The notes under the pieces are model-generated. The model had not been told where the DNA came from and did no database searches. It was given only the letters and a program-made list of their open reading frames with translations. Of a stretch of 64,000 nt of DNA, positions 52,046 to 61,357 are shown piece by piece. The DNA is taken from the IMG/VR virus record IMGVR_UViG_3300020478_000003, positions 60,361 through 124,360 of that record; one strand, given 5' to 3'. This DNA is from a virus. Made by a program: the position numbers and the translations under genes. Position 1 is the stretch's first letter; the number at the start of each line of letters is the position of its first letter.

Positions 52046-52074
52046 TTGACAAATCTATTTTATGTCTGTATAAT
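52046..52074 (+). promoter_or_regulatory. Sigma70-type promoter
   Basis: TTGACA (52046-52051), 17 nt, TATAAT (52069-52074), preceded by GTC. The first good start codon is at 52165, leaving an 80-nt leader with no obvious structure. Confidence 0.9.
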
Positions 52075-52164
52075 ACTTACATTACCAACATCAAAAACTA
52101 TGTTGATTGGACTTTTTTACGCATATATCTATATGCACCTACTTTTAAATTACTGGTATTAATT

Positions 52165-52374
52165 ATGGAAAAAACGAAAAAAATGGGAGATGGAGTATGC
52201 TGTCCCGTAGGAGAAGAATGCCCACCAGAACCTCCTAAACCCGAAGATATAACTGGATCTGTAAAACAATATGTTAATCCTTATGCGATTCCCTATGTTC
52301 AGAGTGACCATTTAAAGAATCTCATTAAGAAAAAAGAAGCACTTGACAAGAAACAGAGACCGCCAAAAATATAA
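52165..52374 (+). CDS. Small protein with Cys/Pro-rich N-terminus
   Basis: 69 residues from the ATG at 52165, chosen because the longer frame starts upstream of the promoter. CCPVGEECPPEPPKPED near the start and a basic C-terminus. No motif recognised; ribosome binding site weak. Overlaps the next start by one base. Confidence 0.5.
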   Translation: MEKTKKMGDGVCCPVGEECPPEPPKPEDITGSVKQYVNPYAIPYVQSDHLKNLIKKKEALDKKQRPPKI

Positions 52375-52922
52375 TGTATAAAGTGATTGATAAGTTTTTA
52401 GATGATGATTGTTTTCACAAAATAGCATCTCTTACAGAACAAGTACCTTGGTATTTCCAGAAAACTGTTGCTACACAGAACGATATTGGAGATAATATAT
52501 TTTTGATGTCTCATATGTTCTACGCCAAAAACTCTCCTGTTAGTCCTTTCTATGAAAAACTAATTCCGTTAGTAGAGAAATTAGGAACAGACAGTTTAAT
52601 ACGAATAAAAGCCAATCTTTATCCAAATACAGAAAGATTGCACGAACACGCAATGCACCAAGATTTTGAATATCCAAATACGGCAGCCCTATTATATTTG
52701 AATACTTGTGATGGATATACTAAATTAAAGGATGGTACAAAAATTTCAAGCATCGCAAATCGATTACTAATTTTTGATTCAAGCGAAGATCATTGTTCAA
52801 CCACTACAACGGATGTTCCTGCGAGATTTAATATCAATATAAATTACATTATGCCTCCGAAACATCCTACTCAAAAATACAGGAGACTCCAGCATCCTGA
52901 ATTAAGAGAATTTAGAACTTGA
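52374..52922 (+). CDS. 2OG-Fe(II) oxygenase-like protein
   Basis: 182 residues. HEHAMHQDFEYPNTAALLYL gives H-x-D-type ligands, TCDGYTKLKDGTKISSIANR is typical of a phage oxygenase group, and EDHCSTTTTDVPARFNINI carries the second His and the Arg. It is paralogous to the gene at 59266 (matching DGYT, S-x-ANR and R-x-x-x-N blocks). Substrate unknown. Confidence 0.8.
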   Translation: MYKVIDKFLDDDCFHKIASLTEQVPWYFQKTVATQNDIGDNIFLMSHMFYAKNSPVSPFYEKLIPLVEKLGTDSLIRIKANLYPNTERLHEHAMHQDFEYPNTAALLYLNTCDGYTKLKDGTKISSIANRLLIFDSSEDHCSTTTTDVPARFNININYIMPPKHPTQKYRRLQHPELREFRT

Positions 52923-52947
52923 CAATGACCAGCAATTAACGTATAAT
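52919..52947 (+). promoter_or_regulatory. Sigma70-type promoter before the topoisomerase block
   Basis: TTGACA (52919-52924), 17 nt, TATAAT (52942-52947), starting in the last codons of the preceding gene. AAGGAG precedes the downstream ATG at 52991. Confidence 0.92.
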
Positions 52948-52990
52948 GTCTATATGAAGTGAAAAATCAATCAATTCTTTAAGGAGAAAT

Positions 52991-53467
52991 ATGGCAGAGA
53001 CATATAAGATTTTGATCACGGAGGACAATGCAGAGAAGGAGCTAACCCGTGAGGATATAGTTGAAATGCTCTACAATGATGTAGCAACCGTTACATTTAC
53101 CAAAAAAGATGGGACTGAAAGAGTGATGGAATGTACATTACTCCAGAAAGTTTTAGATGAACGAGCACCAACAATAGCTAAAAAGGATGATCCAGAAGAA
53201 GTAAAAGAACAATATACAAAAGATTTCAAAGAGTGGTTTAAGCCGATTGCGAATCCTGATGAAATAGAAATCGTACCGGTTGTAGATAATGTACCACAGC
53301 CAAGCAAAAGAGAACCGAATCCACATACTATTGCAGTATATGATATACCAGCAGACGGCTGGAGATCATTTAGACTAGACTCTATCAAGAGTATAGGGTT
53401 TCCTACCAGTATTTACACCGACGACGGAATAGTTTATCCAACGGAGTTTGGTAATCCACAATTATAA
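52991..53467 (+). CDS. Conserved hypothetical with SH3-like segment
   Basis: 158 residues. VTFTKKDGTERVMECTLL (about 34-51) resembles the short beta domain of DUF2693-like phage proteins, and the C-terminal DIPADGWRSFRLDSIKSIGF looks like the strand-helix end of WYL-type domains. Acidic linker between. Ribosome binding site AAGGAG. Role unknown; it opens the topoisomerase transcript. Confidence 0.65.
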   Translation: MAETYKILITEDNAEKELTREDIVEMLYNDVATVTFTKKDGTERVMECTLLQKVLDERAPTIAKKDDPEEVKEQYTKDFKEWFKPIANPDEIEIVPVVDNVPQPSKREPNPHTIAVYDIPADGWRSFRLDSIKSIGFPTSIYTDDGIVYPTEFGNPQL

Positions 53468-53479
53468 TAAGGATCGTCT

Positions 53480-55303
53480 ATGACAATGAGAAAGAACGAT
53501 ATTAAAGTTCTTTCCGAGGTCGAACACGTCCTTCTCCGCCCAGGAATGTATGTCGGGGACACCACTTTGGGGTCCCACGACAAATGGGTGATGAAGGATG
53601 GTTCAATCGTGAAGGAAAAAGTGAAAATTGTACCAGCTTTTCTCAAGCTATTTGATGAAATTGTGTCAAATAGTATTGATGAGGGATTCAGGACAGATTT
53701 CAAATTTGCAAACGAGATTAAAATTTACGTAGAAGATAATGGGAAAATAACGGTCATTGATAATGGTCGTGGTATTCCCGTTGTAGATATTCCAGATTTG
53801 GGTAAAACTCAAGCCGAATTAGCATTCACTAATTTACGTGCTGGAGCTAATTTTGAAGATGATGGTCACGTTTCAATCGGAACACACGGACTCGGTTCTA
53901 CTTTAGTCAATATTTTATCAAAGAAATTCATAGCCCATACCGATGACGGAAAGAAGCATTTCCGACTACATTGCGGACACAATCTGTCCGAAATTGATAC
54001 AGAGATAACAAAGACCAAAGGTGTTGTTGGGACTAATGTTTCATTTTTCCCAGACTTTGAGAAACTCGGTATGAAAGCAATTGATAATGACCACAAAAAC
54101 CTGATTGAGAAGCGGGTTTATGATTTAGCAGTATGTTTTCCAAAGATACGATTTAAATTTAATGGTCGGGTCGTTCAAGCAAGCACATTCAAGCAATATC
54201 TTAAAAAAATTGGTGACCACTTTGTTGAACTAGAAACAAGTAAGTTTAAAGTGGCTGTTCTTCCAGCCGAAACATACGAACACATATCGTTTATTAACGG
54301 TATTGATACCTTCGGTGGTGGAGTACATAATGATATAGTTTCCAATGATATTAGCTGGACTCTGAAAGAAGCAATCAAAAAGAAGCATCGGATCGCAGTA
54401 AGGGCTTCGGATATAAAAAATCATCTATGTTTCGTTACTATTACGAATTCTGTGGGTGATCCAAAATTTGATTCTCAGACAAAAGAACGCCTGACTAACA
54501 ATGCAAATGATATCAAACCCATATTCGACGGTATTCTTGATGAAAAATTTATCAATAGAATTCTGAGGAATGATGAGTTAATCCAACCCATTATTGAAAC
54601 TCTTCTGCTTAAAAAGCAATTGGCTGATGCAAGAGCATTGAAAAAAGCCAATAAGGGAATGAAGAAAAAGAAAGTTGCTTCCCACATATCAGCATCTTCC
54701 AAATATCCTGAAGATAAGATACTGTTTATAACAGAGGGTCAATCCGCAATTTCCAATCTAATTAATGTAAGAGATACAGAAACCCAAGGTGGATTTCCAT
54801 TGCGAGGGAAAGTACGTAATGTAAGAGAATTGAAACCCACCGAGATTATGAAAAACAAAGAATTATCTGAACTGATGTCCATCATAGGACTAGAACTCGG
54901 TGAACCAGCAGAAGATTTGAATTATGGGACCATTGGAATTCTAGCGGATGCTGATTTCGATGGATTCTCTATAGCCGCCCTTTTAATCAATTTCTTCTCT
55001 AACTGGAAAGAACTGTTTGAGGATGGGCGAATATTGTTGATTAAATCTCCAATTGTCATTGCTAAGAAGGGTAAGGAAGTCAAAAGATTCTATGATCTGG
55101 AAGACTATGCAAAGGAATCGCTTGACAATAGCTGGTCAATTGAGTATAATAAGGGGTTAGGAAGTTTATCAGTAGAAGAGTACGATTTAATGATTAATGA
55201 TCCAATGACGGAAGTTATTAATTATGACGGTGAAGGAGATATTTCACTGGAAACTGCATTCGGAAAGAATCCTCTTCCGAGAAAACAATGGTTAATGCAA
55301 TGA
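53480..55303 (+). CDS. 39: DNA topoisomerase II large subunit (gp39, with gp60 part)
   Basis: 607 residues, GyrB-like ATPase plus TOPRIM in one chain, where T4 splits the equivalent over genes 39 and 60. GHKL motifs: EIVSNSIDEG (about 56-65), VIDNGRGIP (about 93-101), GTHGLGSTLVNILS (about 135-148); TOPRIM EGQSAISN (about 419) and ADADFDGFSIAALL (about 491-504). ATP-dependent type II topoisomerase for replication initiation and decatenation. Overlaps gene 52. Confidence 0.95.
   Translation: MTMRKNDIKVLSEVEHVLLRPGMYVGDTTLGSHDKWVMKDGSIVKEKVKIVPAFLKLFDEIVSNSIDEGFRTDFKFANEIKIYVEDNGKITVIDNGRGIPVVDIPDLGKTQAELAFTNLRAGANFEDDGHVSIGTHGLGSTLVNILSKKFIAHTDDGKKHFRLHCGHNLSEIDTEITKTKGVVGTNVSFFPDFEKLGMKAIDNDHKNLIEKRVYDLAVCFPKIRFKFNGRVVQASTFKQYLKKIGDHFVELETSKFKVAVLPAETYEHISFINGIDTFGGGVHNDIVSNDISWTLKEAIKKKHRIAVRASDIKNHLCFVTITNSVGDPKFDSQTKERLTNNANDIKPIFDGILDEKFINRILRNDELIQPIIETLLLKKQLADARALKKANKGMKKKKVASHISASSKYPEDKILFITEGQSAISNLINVRDTETQGGFPLRGKVRNVRELKPTEIMKNKELSELMSIIGLELGEPAEDLNYGTIGILADADFDGFSIAALLINFFSNWKELFEDGRILLIKSPIVIAKKGKEVKRFYDLEDYAKESLDNSWSIEYNKGLGSLSVEEYDLMINDPMTEVINYDGEGDISLETAFGKNPLPRKQWLMQ
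55122..55150 (+). promoter_or_regulatory. Promoter-like sequence inside gene 39
   Basis: TTGACA (55122-55127), exactly 17 nt, TATAAT (55145-55150), 138 nt before gene 52. It matches all intergenic promoters in the window and may give extra gp52 mRNA. Confidence 0.65.
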
Positions 55304-56589
55304 ACATAACTGAACTAATAAACGGACAATATAAAGATTACTCAAAATACGTCCTGTATTCACGGGCTATTCCTCATATGATTGATGGTCTCAAACCATC
55401 TCAGCGGAAGATACTTTATACGGCACTAAAAACTGCTAAAAATAGCCGTATCAAAACCGCCTCATTGAGTGGGAATACCATCTCACAAGCGAATTATCAT
55501 CACGGTGATGCTTCCTTAAATGAAGCAATTACAAAGATGGTTCAAGTACACTCAAATAATATTCCATTACTTGAGGGTGAAGGGAGTTTCGGATCGAGAT
55601 TAGTACCTGATGCCGCCGCACCACGATACACGTATGTCAAAATGAGCAAAAATTTTGATGCTTATTTTGCTGATACAATGGTAGCCGATAAAAGCATTGA
55701 TCCCGAAGATCCAGAACCAGCATTCTATTTACCCATTATTCCGTGGGTTCTAGTAAATGGAGTCAAAGGAATTGCAGTCGGATTTGCTACAGAGATACAA
55801 CCACGATGTCCAAAAGAAATTGCAAGATTATGTCAAGCATATCTTAATGGTAAAAATATAGACAATGAACTCCTACTTCCGGAATATCCTGAATTCTCTG
55901 GAGTTGTATGTGAGGAAAATGGTGAAGTGTGGTGTGAAGGAGCATTCAATCTAACAGGACACACCAAACTGGAGATAACTGAAGTTCCTATTGGATATAC
56001 CAGAGAAACATATGTCCAAGTCCTTGATAAATTAGAGGACACTGGTAAGATTGTCTCCTATACAGACAAATGTGATAAGTCGGGATTCAAGTTTGAAGTA
56101 ACATTAAAGCGTGGTAAGCATTTGAAACATCACCAGATTGTCTCCCTATTTAAATTACGAAGAAAGATTAACGAGAATATAACCGTTATTACTCACGAAG
56201 GGAAACTGAAAGTCTACGATTCTCCTATAGGTATCATTAAGGACTTTTGTGATTATAGGATTCTCAAGTATAATGAACGATATAAGTATTTAATATCAGA
56301 AGGATCCGAAAATCTTAGGGTCATTCAGGATAAGATTAAATTCATTCAAATGATTATTGATGGGAGATTAGACTTCAAAAACAAAAACCGTCAAGCAATC
56401 AAAAAAGACTTGACAATTCACTTTGAGGAGCGTATAATAGACACACTTATAAAAATGCCTATTTACTCTCTTTGTCAAGATGAAAAAGATAAACTGGTCA
56501 AAGAGGGAGAGGATCTGCATAAACAGATTCAAGACTGGAAAGTAATCGATACGACTAAAGAATTTATTAAAGAACTGAAGAGCCTATAA
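55288..56589 (+). CDS. 52: DNA topoisomerase II medium subunit gp52
   Basis: 433 residues (T4 gp52 442), the GyrA-like breakage-reunion subunit. The DNA-linking Tyr lies in AAPRYTYVKMSKNF (about residue 114). YHHGDASLNEAI, EGEGSFGSRL and AFYLPIIPWVLVNGVKGIAVGFAT agree with T4. Start at 55288; the ATG at 55300 overlapping the gene 39 stop is an alternative. Confidence 0.95.
   Translation: MVNAMNITELINGQYKDYSKYVLYSRAIPHMIDGLKPSQRKILYTALKTAKNSRIKTASLSGNTISQANYHHGDASLNEAITKMVQVHSNNIPLLEGEGSFGSRLVPDAAAPRYTYVKMSKNFDAYFADTMVADKSIDPEDPEPAFYLPIIPWVLVNGVKGIAVGFATEIQPRCPKEIARLCQAYLNGKNIDNELLLPEYPEFSGVVCEENGEVWCEGAFNLTGHTKLEITEVPIGYTRETYVQVLDKLEDTGKIVSYTDKCDKSGFKFEVTLKRGKHLKHHQIVSLFKLRRKINENITVITHEGKLKVYDSPIGIIKDFCDYRILKYNERYKYLISEGSENLRVIQDKIKFIQMIIDGRLDFKNKNRQAIKKDLTIHFEERIIDTLIKMPIYSLCQDEKDKLVKEGEDLHKQIQDWKVIDTTKEFIKELKSL
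56410..56438 (+). promoter_or_regulatory. Promoter-like sequence inside gene 52
   Basis: AAAAAAGAC then TTGACA (56410-56415), 17 nt, TATAAT (56433-56438). It has the full context of the intergenic promoters and could transcribe the small genes, rnh and ligase downstream. Confidence 0.7.
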
Positions 56590-56735
56590 TGGATTTTGTA
56601 GATGAAATACCAGAAGAAGCCGAAAGACCAGAACTTGTTCAAGCTATTAAGGAGCTGATTGTGGAAATTCGAGAACTTAAAGAGGCGATAAGGGAAATAA
56701 ATGCTCCGCCATCGGAAAGCGGTGCGATATTGTGA
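56589..56735 (+). CDS. Small coiled-coil protein
   Basis: 48 residues, Glu/Ile/Leu-rich with heptads (IKELIVEIRELKEAIREI), so probably oligomeric. Its start shares a base with the gene 52 stop and its own end overlaps the next start (GTGA). Confidence 0.6.
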   Translation: MDFVDEIPEEAERPELVQAIKELIVEIRELKEAIREINAPPSESGAIL

Positions 56736-57043
56736 AATGGATTCTACTAGTTTATATACTAACACCCAACCCAGGATTTGAAGCATTTGACGGACTTACT
56801 GGAGAATTCTCACAAAGACGAATGGAATTTGTGATGGAATATGAACATTGTGCTAAAATGCAACTTCACATTAATTATATTCATAATTTCGTAGGAATTA
56901 CTCCATATCCATTTGTGAAATCGTTATACACAACTCATATAACGAATGGCGAAAAGGTATTAGGACGGTGTATATATGCTGATCCAGAAAATGTTCCCAA
57001 ATGGGCAGAAGACTTTTTGGGAGTTCCACCAACCGAGAATTAA
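56732..57043 (+). CDS. Small protein with hydrophobic N-terminus
   Basis: 103 residues from a GTG overlapping the previous stop. The first 11 residues are hydrophobic but short for a signal peptide. Two Cys. No motif recognised. Confidence 0.55.
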   Translation: MKWILLVYILTPNPGFEAFDGLTGEFSQRRMEFVMEYEHCAKMQLHINYIHNFVGITPYPFVKSLYTTHITNGEKVLGRCIYADPENVPKWAEDFLGVPPTEN

Positions 57044-57045
57044 TT

Positions 57046-57891
57046 ATGATATTGATTGATTTCAATCAGGTAATGATTGGAAATTTGATGATGAATGCAA
57101 AAACTCAGGCTGATGTATCTGAGGACCTACTACGACATATGATTTTGAATACGCTTCGGATGTATAGGAAGCAATTCAATAAACAGTACGGAGAGATAAT
57201 CATATGTAATGACAGCCGACACTACTGGAGAAAGGATGTATTTCCTCTGTATAAAGCAGGCCGGAGTGAAGGTCGAGAAAAATCCCCATTTGACTGGGAA
57301 ATCATCTTTAAAATCTTTGACCAGCTACGGGAAGATTTGAAAGAGCATTTTCCCTATAAATTCATAGAAGTGTTAGGTGCTGAAGCGGATGATGTTATAG
57401 GAGTAATATGTAAATATCATCACGCCGAAGAAAAAATCCTAATTCTTTCCTCCGATAAAGACTTTATTCAACTACACAAATACAAAGGAGTCCAGCAATA
57501 TTCTCCTATGCAAAAGAAGTTTGTTCGACATCCTTCTCCACAAGCATATCTCAAAGAGCATATTATACGAGGAGATAGGGGTGACGGTATACCAAATTTC
57601 CTTTCTGCGGATGATTGTCTTGTAGAAGGAATTCGACAAACCCCAATTGCGAAGAAAAAACTTGATGTCTGGTTGACTAAGAAACCAGAGGAGGTTTGTG
57701 TAAATGATGAAATGTCTGAACGTTGGAGAAGAAATGAACAACTCGTGAATCTAGATAAAATTCCCGAAACCCTCGTTAGTGATATAGAAAACGCTTATAA
57801 TAGAGTACCTCCAGGTAGTCGAAATAAACTATATAATTATTTTGTTATGAATAGGTTGTCTAAATTAACCGATGTGATTACGGATTTCTGA
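57046..57891 (+). CDS. rnh: RNase H / 5'-3' exonuclease (FEN-1-like)
   Basis: 281 residues from the ATG at 57046 (T4 RNase H 305); the frame opens 15 codons earlier. Removes RNA primers from Okazaki fragments. LIDFNQVMIGN (3-13), VYGE-type CNDSRHYWRKDVFPLYKAGR (about 54-73), VLGAEADDVIGVI (about 107-119), LSSDKDFIQLH (about 132-142) and RGDRGDGIPNFLS give the metal-binding Asp set. It precedes ligase, a functional pair. Confidence 0.93.
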   Translation: MILIDFNQVMIGNLMMNAKTQADVSEDLLRHMILNTLRMYRKQFNKQYGEIIICNDSRHYWRKDVFPLYKAGRSEGREKSPFDWEIIFKIFDQLREDLKEHFPYKFIEVLGAEADDVIGVICKYHHAEEKILILSSDKDFIQLHKYKGVQQYSPMQKKFVRHPSPQAYLKEHIIRGDRGDGIPNFLSADDCLVEGIRQTPIAKKKLDVWLTKKPEEVCVNDEMSERWRRNEQLVNLDKIPETLVSDIENAYNRVPPGSRNKLYNYFVMNRLSKLTDVITDF

Positions 57892-57892
57892 T

Positions 57893-59269
57893 ATGAATGA
57901 CCAAGAAAATGTACGTAAAATTATGGATGATTGGGTTCCAGATATTCTAACGGAACTTGAAAGCGACAATTCACGTTTATTCAAGGAGGAAATCCTCCGA
58001 AAGAACCTGGATAACGAGACTCTAAAGCGTGTCCTGAAAGCCGCTCTTGATCCCTATACTCAATATTATCAGAGAAAAATTCCTAAATATAGTCGAAAAG
58101 AAGATCAACCCATTAAGAGTTTGAACTGGGCATTATCAGGACTAAAGCAATTGACCAGTAGGGAATATACTGGAAACGCCGCCATTGATCACCTTCAAAA
58201 GATTCTCAGCTTAGTGACTGAAGAAAATGCTGAAGTTATTAAACGAGTGGTAACGAAGGATTTGAAGTGCGGAGTATCTATTGCTACAGTAAACAAGATA
58301 TTTGGTAAAGATTTTATCAAGACATATCCTTGTATGCTTGCATCCGCATTCAATCAAAAGGCTTTTGAAGCTATTAAATATCCTGCTCTGGTACAGACAA
58401 AAATGGATGGTATGAGAGCAAATATTATCATTGATTCAGAAGGTGTGGTAGATGTACGGTCCAGAAATGGTAAACAAATCGCATTATCTGGTCATTTCGA
58501 TGAATTTGTAAAAAATGTATTCTACAAATCACCTACCCTAGCAAATTTAGATACATTTCACGGTGCAGTACTGGATGGTGAATTGCTTGTATTAGATGAG
58601 AATGACCTCTATATCCTTGACAGAAAAACGGGTAATGGGATTCTAAATAAAGCAGTAAAAGAAACTATAACTCCAGAAGAGACTAAACGGGTTAGATTCG
58701 TATGTTGGGATATGATTCCTTTAGAAGACTTCAAGGAAGGATTATGTAAAATACCTTATTTTGACCGACTAGATGTACTCCGAGAAAGAATGGATGGGGT
58801 ATATAATGCTCAGGAAAATCACCTCATTAGTATCTTGCAGACCGAAACAGTCGGAGATTATGCTGGGTGTGAAGAGATTTTCAATGAAGCATTGGAAGCA
58901 GGTGAAGAAGGAGTTATCGTAAAGAATGGAGATTCCCCTTGGGAAGATAAGCGTTCTAAATATCAAGTGAAGATGAAAGCCGAACTCGAGGCTGATTTAC
59001 TTGTAGAAGGAGTCGTAGAGGGTACAGGAAAATACGCTGGACAAGTAGGATCTCTTGTATGTACGACAAAAGACGGAAATCTTAGAGTTAATGTTGGATC
59101 AGGCCTGAGTGATGAACAACGAAAGAAGGATCCAGACGAATATATAGGAAAGATAGTTTCCGTTAAATATAATGAAAAGATCAAGGATAAAAATAGCGAT
59201 TATTGGTCGTTATTTTTACCTATATTCCAGGAATTGAGATTAGATAAGACTGTAGCGGATAACTTATGA
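57893..59269 (+). CDS. 30: ATP-dependent DNA ligase gp30
   Basis: 458 residues (T4 gp30 487). Motif I K170-M-D-G-M-R (in VQTKMDGMRAN), RSRNGKQ (motif Ia), VLDGELLVLD (motif III), EEGVIVKN (motif IV), and YQVKMKAE (motif V) are all present. Joins Okazaki fragments after RNase H. One base separates it from rnh. Confidence 0.95.
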   Translation: MNDQENVRKIMDDWVPDILTELESDNSRLFKEEILRKNLDNETLKRVLKAALDPYTQYYQRKIPKYSRKEDQPIKSLNWALSGLKQLTSREYTGNAAIDHLQKILSLVTEENAEVIKRVVTKDLKCGVSIATVNKIFGKDFIKTYPCMLASAFNQKAFEAIKYPALVQTKMDGMRANIIIDSEGVVDVRSRNGKQIALSGHFDEFVKNVFYKSPTLANLDTFHGAVLDGELLVLDENDLYILDRKTGNGILNKAVKETITPEETKRVRFVCWDMIPLEDFKEGLCKIPYFDRLDVLRERMDGVYNAQENHLISILQTETVGDYAGCEEIFNEALEAGEEGVIVKNGDSPWEDKRSKYQVKMKAELEADLLVEGVVEGTGKYAGQVGSLVCTTKDGNLRVNVGSGLSDEQRKKDPDEYIGKIVSVKYNEKIKDKNSDYWSLFLPIFQELRLDKTVADNL

Positions 59270-59778
59270 AATGGCTTTCTACTCAAGAGAATTTTCTAGA
59301 ACCAGATCATTTCCAACATCTGCAAACGATAATGTTTGGGGAAGAACTTCCTTGGTACTATATGGAGAATATAGATTCCCTGGATGATGTAGATAAGTTT
59401 CAATTCGTTCATTGTTTTTATGACCACGAACGTGGAATAACATCTAAATATTATGATTTATTCAGTTTCATTTTCGATAAGGTAAACGCTAAAAAACTCT
59501 ATAGAATAAAAGCAAATTTAATCACAAGAACACCTAGAAAAGAGATAGGTATATTTCATACTGATATTCCATCTAATCTTAAAAGTCCACAAGATGAGTA
59601 TACCACTTCAATTTTGTATATGAATACAAATGATGGATATACTGAATTTGAAAATGGACATAGGGTAGAGAGTGTAGCAAATAGATTCATTACCTTTCCA
59701 GAAGTAACGAATCACCGTGGTACCTCCTGTACAGATAAAAAGACTAGAACTGTAATTAATTTTAATTATTTAACCTGA
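59266..59778 (+). CDS. 2OG-Fe(II) oxygenase-like protein
   Basis: 170 residues, ATGA overlap with ligase. GIFHTDIPSNLKSPQDEYTT has the H-x-D pair, then ILYMNTNDGYTEFENG and VESVANRFITFPEVTNHRGT, then TRTVINFNYL with the Arg. Paralogue of the gene at 52374. Substrate unknown. Confidence 0.8.
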   Translation: MKWLSTQENFLEPDHFQHLQTIMFGEELPWYYMENIDSLDDVDKFQFVHCFYDHERGITSKYYDLFSFIFDKVNAKKLYRIKANLITRTPRKEIGIFHTDIPSNLKSPQDEYTTSILYMNTNDGYTEFENGHRVESVANRFITFPEVTNHRGTSCTDKKTRTVINFNYLT

Positions 59779-59787
59779 GGACAGACA

Positions 59788-60057
59788 ATGCCTGTATTAG
59801 TAGACAACGTACCGAGTTTCCCTGGGAAAAACGTGTATAGTGTTAAACATAAGCCCACCAAAAAAGTGGTAGCAGTTGGTTTTGACAATAAAATGGATGC
59901 TAAAGATAAGCGAAACGACTTGTCTAAAGACATTTGGGAAAAATGGAACAAGAAGGATAAGCAGACCAGAGGTCCTAAACCCTTTCCCTATATCGTAATT
60001 AAAGGGGAAGATCATCCACGATACAATATCTATAATAGCGATGGGGAAGAAACTTAA
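59788..60057 (+). CDS. Small basic hypothetical protein
   Basis: 89 residues, TGAGGACA before the ATG. Lys-rich with a GFDNKMDAKDKRNDLSKDIW helix. No motif recognised. Overlaps the next gene by 17 nt. Confidence 0.6.
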   Translation: MPVLVDNVPSFPGKNVYSVKHKPTKKVVAVGFDNKMDAKDKRNDLSKDIWEKWNKKDKQTRGPKPFPYIVIKGEDHPRYNIYNSDGEET

Positions 60058-60349
60058 AACAGGAAGAAATCCCTGGACAGGGAAGAAATATATTATCAGA
60101 GAAGGCGAAGAAGAGTGTCCTGATTGTAAAGAGGAATCAGGTGCTTGGGATACCGTTAAATCAGTAGGAGGTTATTTGAAAAGCGAATCAAAAATTCTTT
60201 CAGACAAAAGACTAGCAATTTGCGAAAAATGTCCTCACTCTAAAGACTTGTATAACCGCGGATGGATCAACTATTGTAATATCTGTGGTTGTATGCTCAA
60301 AGTTAAAACCCGATTAAAATCTAGTAAATGTCCAGACGGAAGGTGGTAA
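60041..60349 (+). CDS. Zinc-ribbon phage protein (DUF6171-like pattern)
   Basis: 102 residues. CPDC near residue 25, then ICEKCPHSKDL and YCNICGCMLKVKTRLKSSKC at the C-terminus, a treble-clef-like zinc site seen in many phage proteins. GATGGGGAAG includes its start. Function unknown. Confidence 0.7.
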   Translation: MGKKLKTGRNPWTGKKYIIREGEEECPDCKEESGAWDTVKSVGGYLKSESKILSDKRLAICEKCPHSKDLYNRGWINYCNICGCMLKVKTRLKSSKCPDGRW

Positions 60350-61357
60350 ATGGATTATGAATCTGCAGGCGTAAGTCTCCAAGAGCAAAATCTATTCCAT
60401 TTTAAACTGTACAATAAGATGAATTGGCTTGGTGGTCACGTCGGATCATTCGATGTGGGTGCTGATTTTGTTGTATGCAGTACAGACGGAATAGGTTCAA
60501 AGATTAAGTTATATGATGAAAATAAAGACAAGAAAGGGGTATCCATTAAAAACCTCGGTAAAGACCTTGTCTCAAACGTATTCAATGACATTGTTACCTG
60601 TGGTGCAAAACCTCTGTTTATGAATGATTATCTAATGGTACCTAAAATGGATGATCTATATCTAGAACTGATAGACGGGATCAATGAAGGATTGAAGGAA
60701 ATACAATGTCCTGTCCCTCTCCTAGGAGGTGAAACTGCTTTACAACCCGATGCAAATCCTTTCGATATAGCTGGTTTCGGAATAGGTGCTTGTCCCAAAA
60801 CAAAATACATAGACGGAAGTGCTATCAAGGAAGGGGATATGATGTTAGGTTTAGCATCTAATGGATTCCATTGCAACGGATACACGCTTATTAGAAAAGT
60901 CTTTAATGAGTATACCTGGGATATTACTAAGGGAGATGACGGAAAACAGCAACTATTAGTGGATCTCCTGAGACCCACAAAGTCGTATGTAAACACAATC
61001 CTTGATATTACTGACAAATTTACAGGTCTGATTCACGGTATTTCACATATAGCTGGTTTCGGAAGAGACAATGTCCTTCGTCTCCTTGGAGAAAATCTAA
61101 ATCTAAGACCAACCTGGACTAATGATTGGATCAAACCACCTGAATTTGATCGGATTCAAGAGATGGGTAGAATATCAGATCAAGAAATGAGAAAGGTTTT
61201 TAATGACGGTATCGGTATGGTACTGATTGTGGATCCCAATGGGATCAACGATATTATATCTGAACTTCAGCATTTAGGTGAGGAAGTTTTTGTTTGTGGA
61301 AAAATTGAACAACGATTCGTACAGGTGAAAAATGAAGAAACAGGAAGATACAACTAA
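60350..61357 (+). CDS. purM: Phosphoribosylformylglycinamidine cyclo-ligase PurM (AIR synthetase)
   Basis: 335 residues, near the bacterial length (345). Converts FGAM to AIR using ATP in purine synthesis. CSTDGIGSKIKLY (about 42-54), LVSNVFNDIVTCGAKPLFMNDYL (about 66-88), GGETALQP (about 123-130), GLASNGFHCNGYTLIRKV and LIHGISHIAGFGRDNV match the family. An auxiliary metabolic gene frequent in marine myoviruses; likely raises purine supply. No other pur gene in the window. Confidence 0.93.
   Translation: MDYESAGVSLQEQNLFHFKLYNKMNWLGGHVGSFDVGADFVVCSTDGIGSKIKLYDENKDKKGVSIKNLGKDLVSNVFNDIVTCGAKPLFMNDYLMVPKMDDLYLELIDGINEGLKEIQCPVPLLGGETALQPDANPFDIAGFGIGACPKTKYIDGSAIKEGDMMLGLASNGFHCNGYTLIRKVFNEYTWDITKGDDGKQQLLVDLLRPTKSYVNTILDITDKFTGLIHGISHIAGFGRDNVLRLLGENLNLRPTWTNDWIKPPEFDRIQEMGRISDQEMRKVFNDGIGMVLIVDPNGINDIISELQHLGEEVFVCGKIEQRFVQVKNEETGRYN

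Noticed and set aside
53480-55303. Frameshift or split in the topoisomerase large subunit as in T4 39/60
   Set aside because: The reading frame is continuous from the ATPase motifs through TOPRIM.
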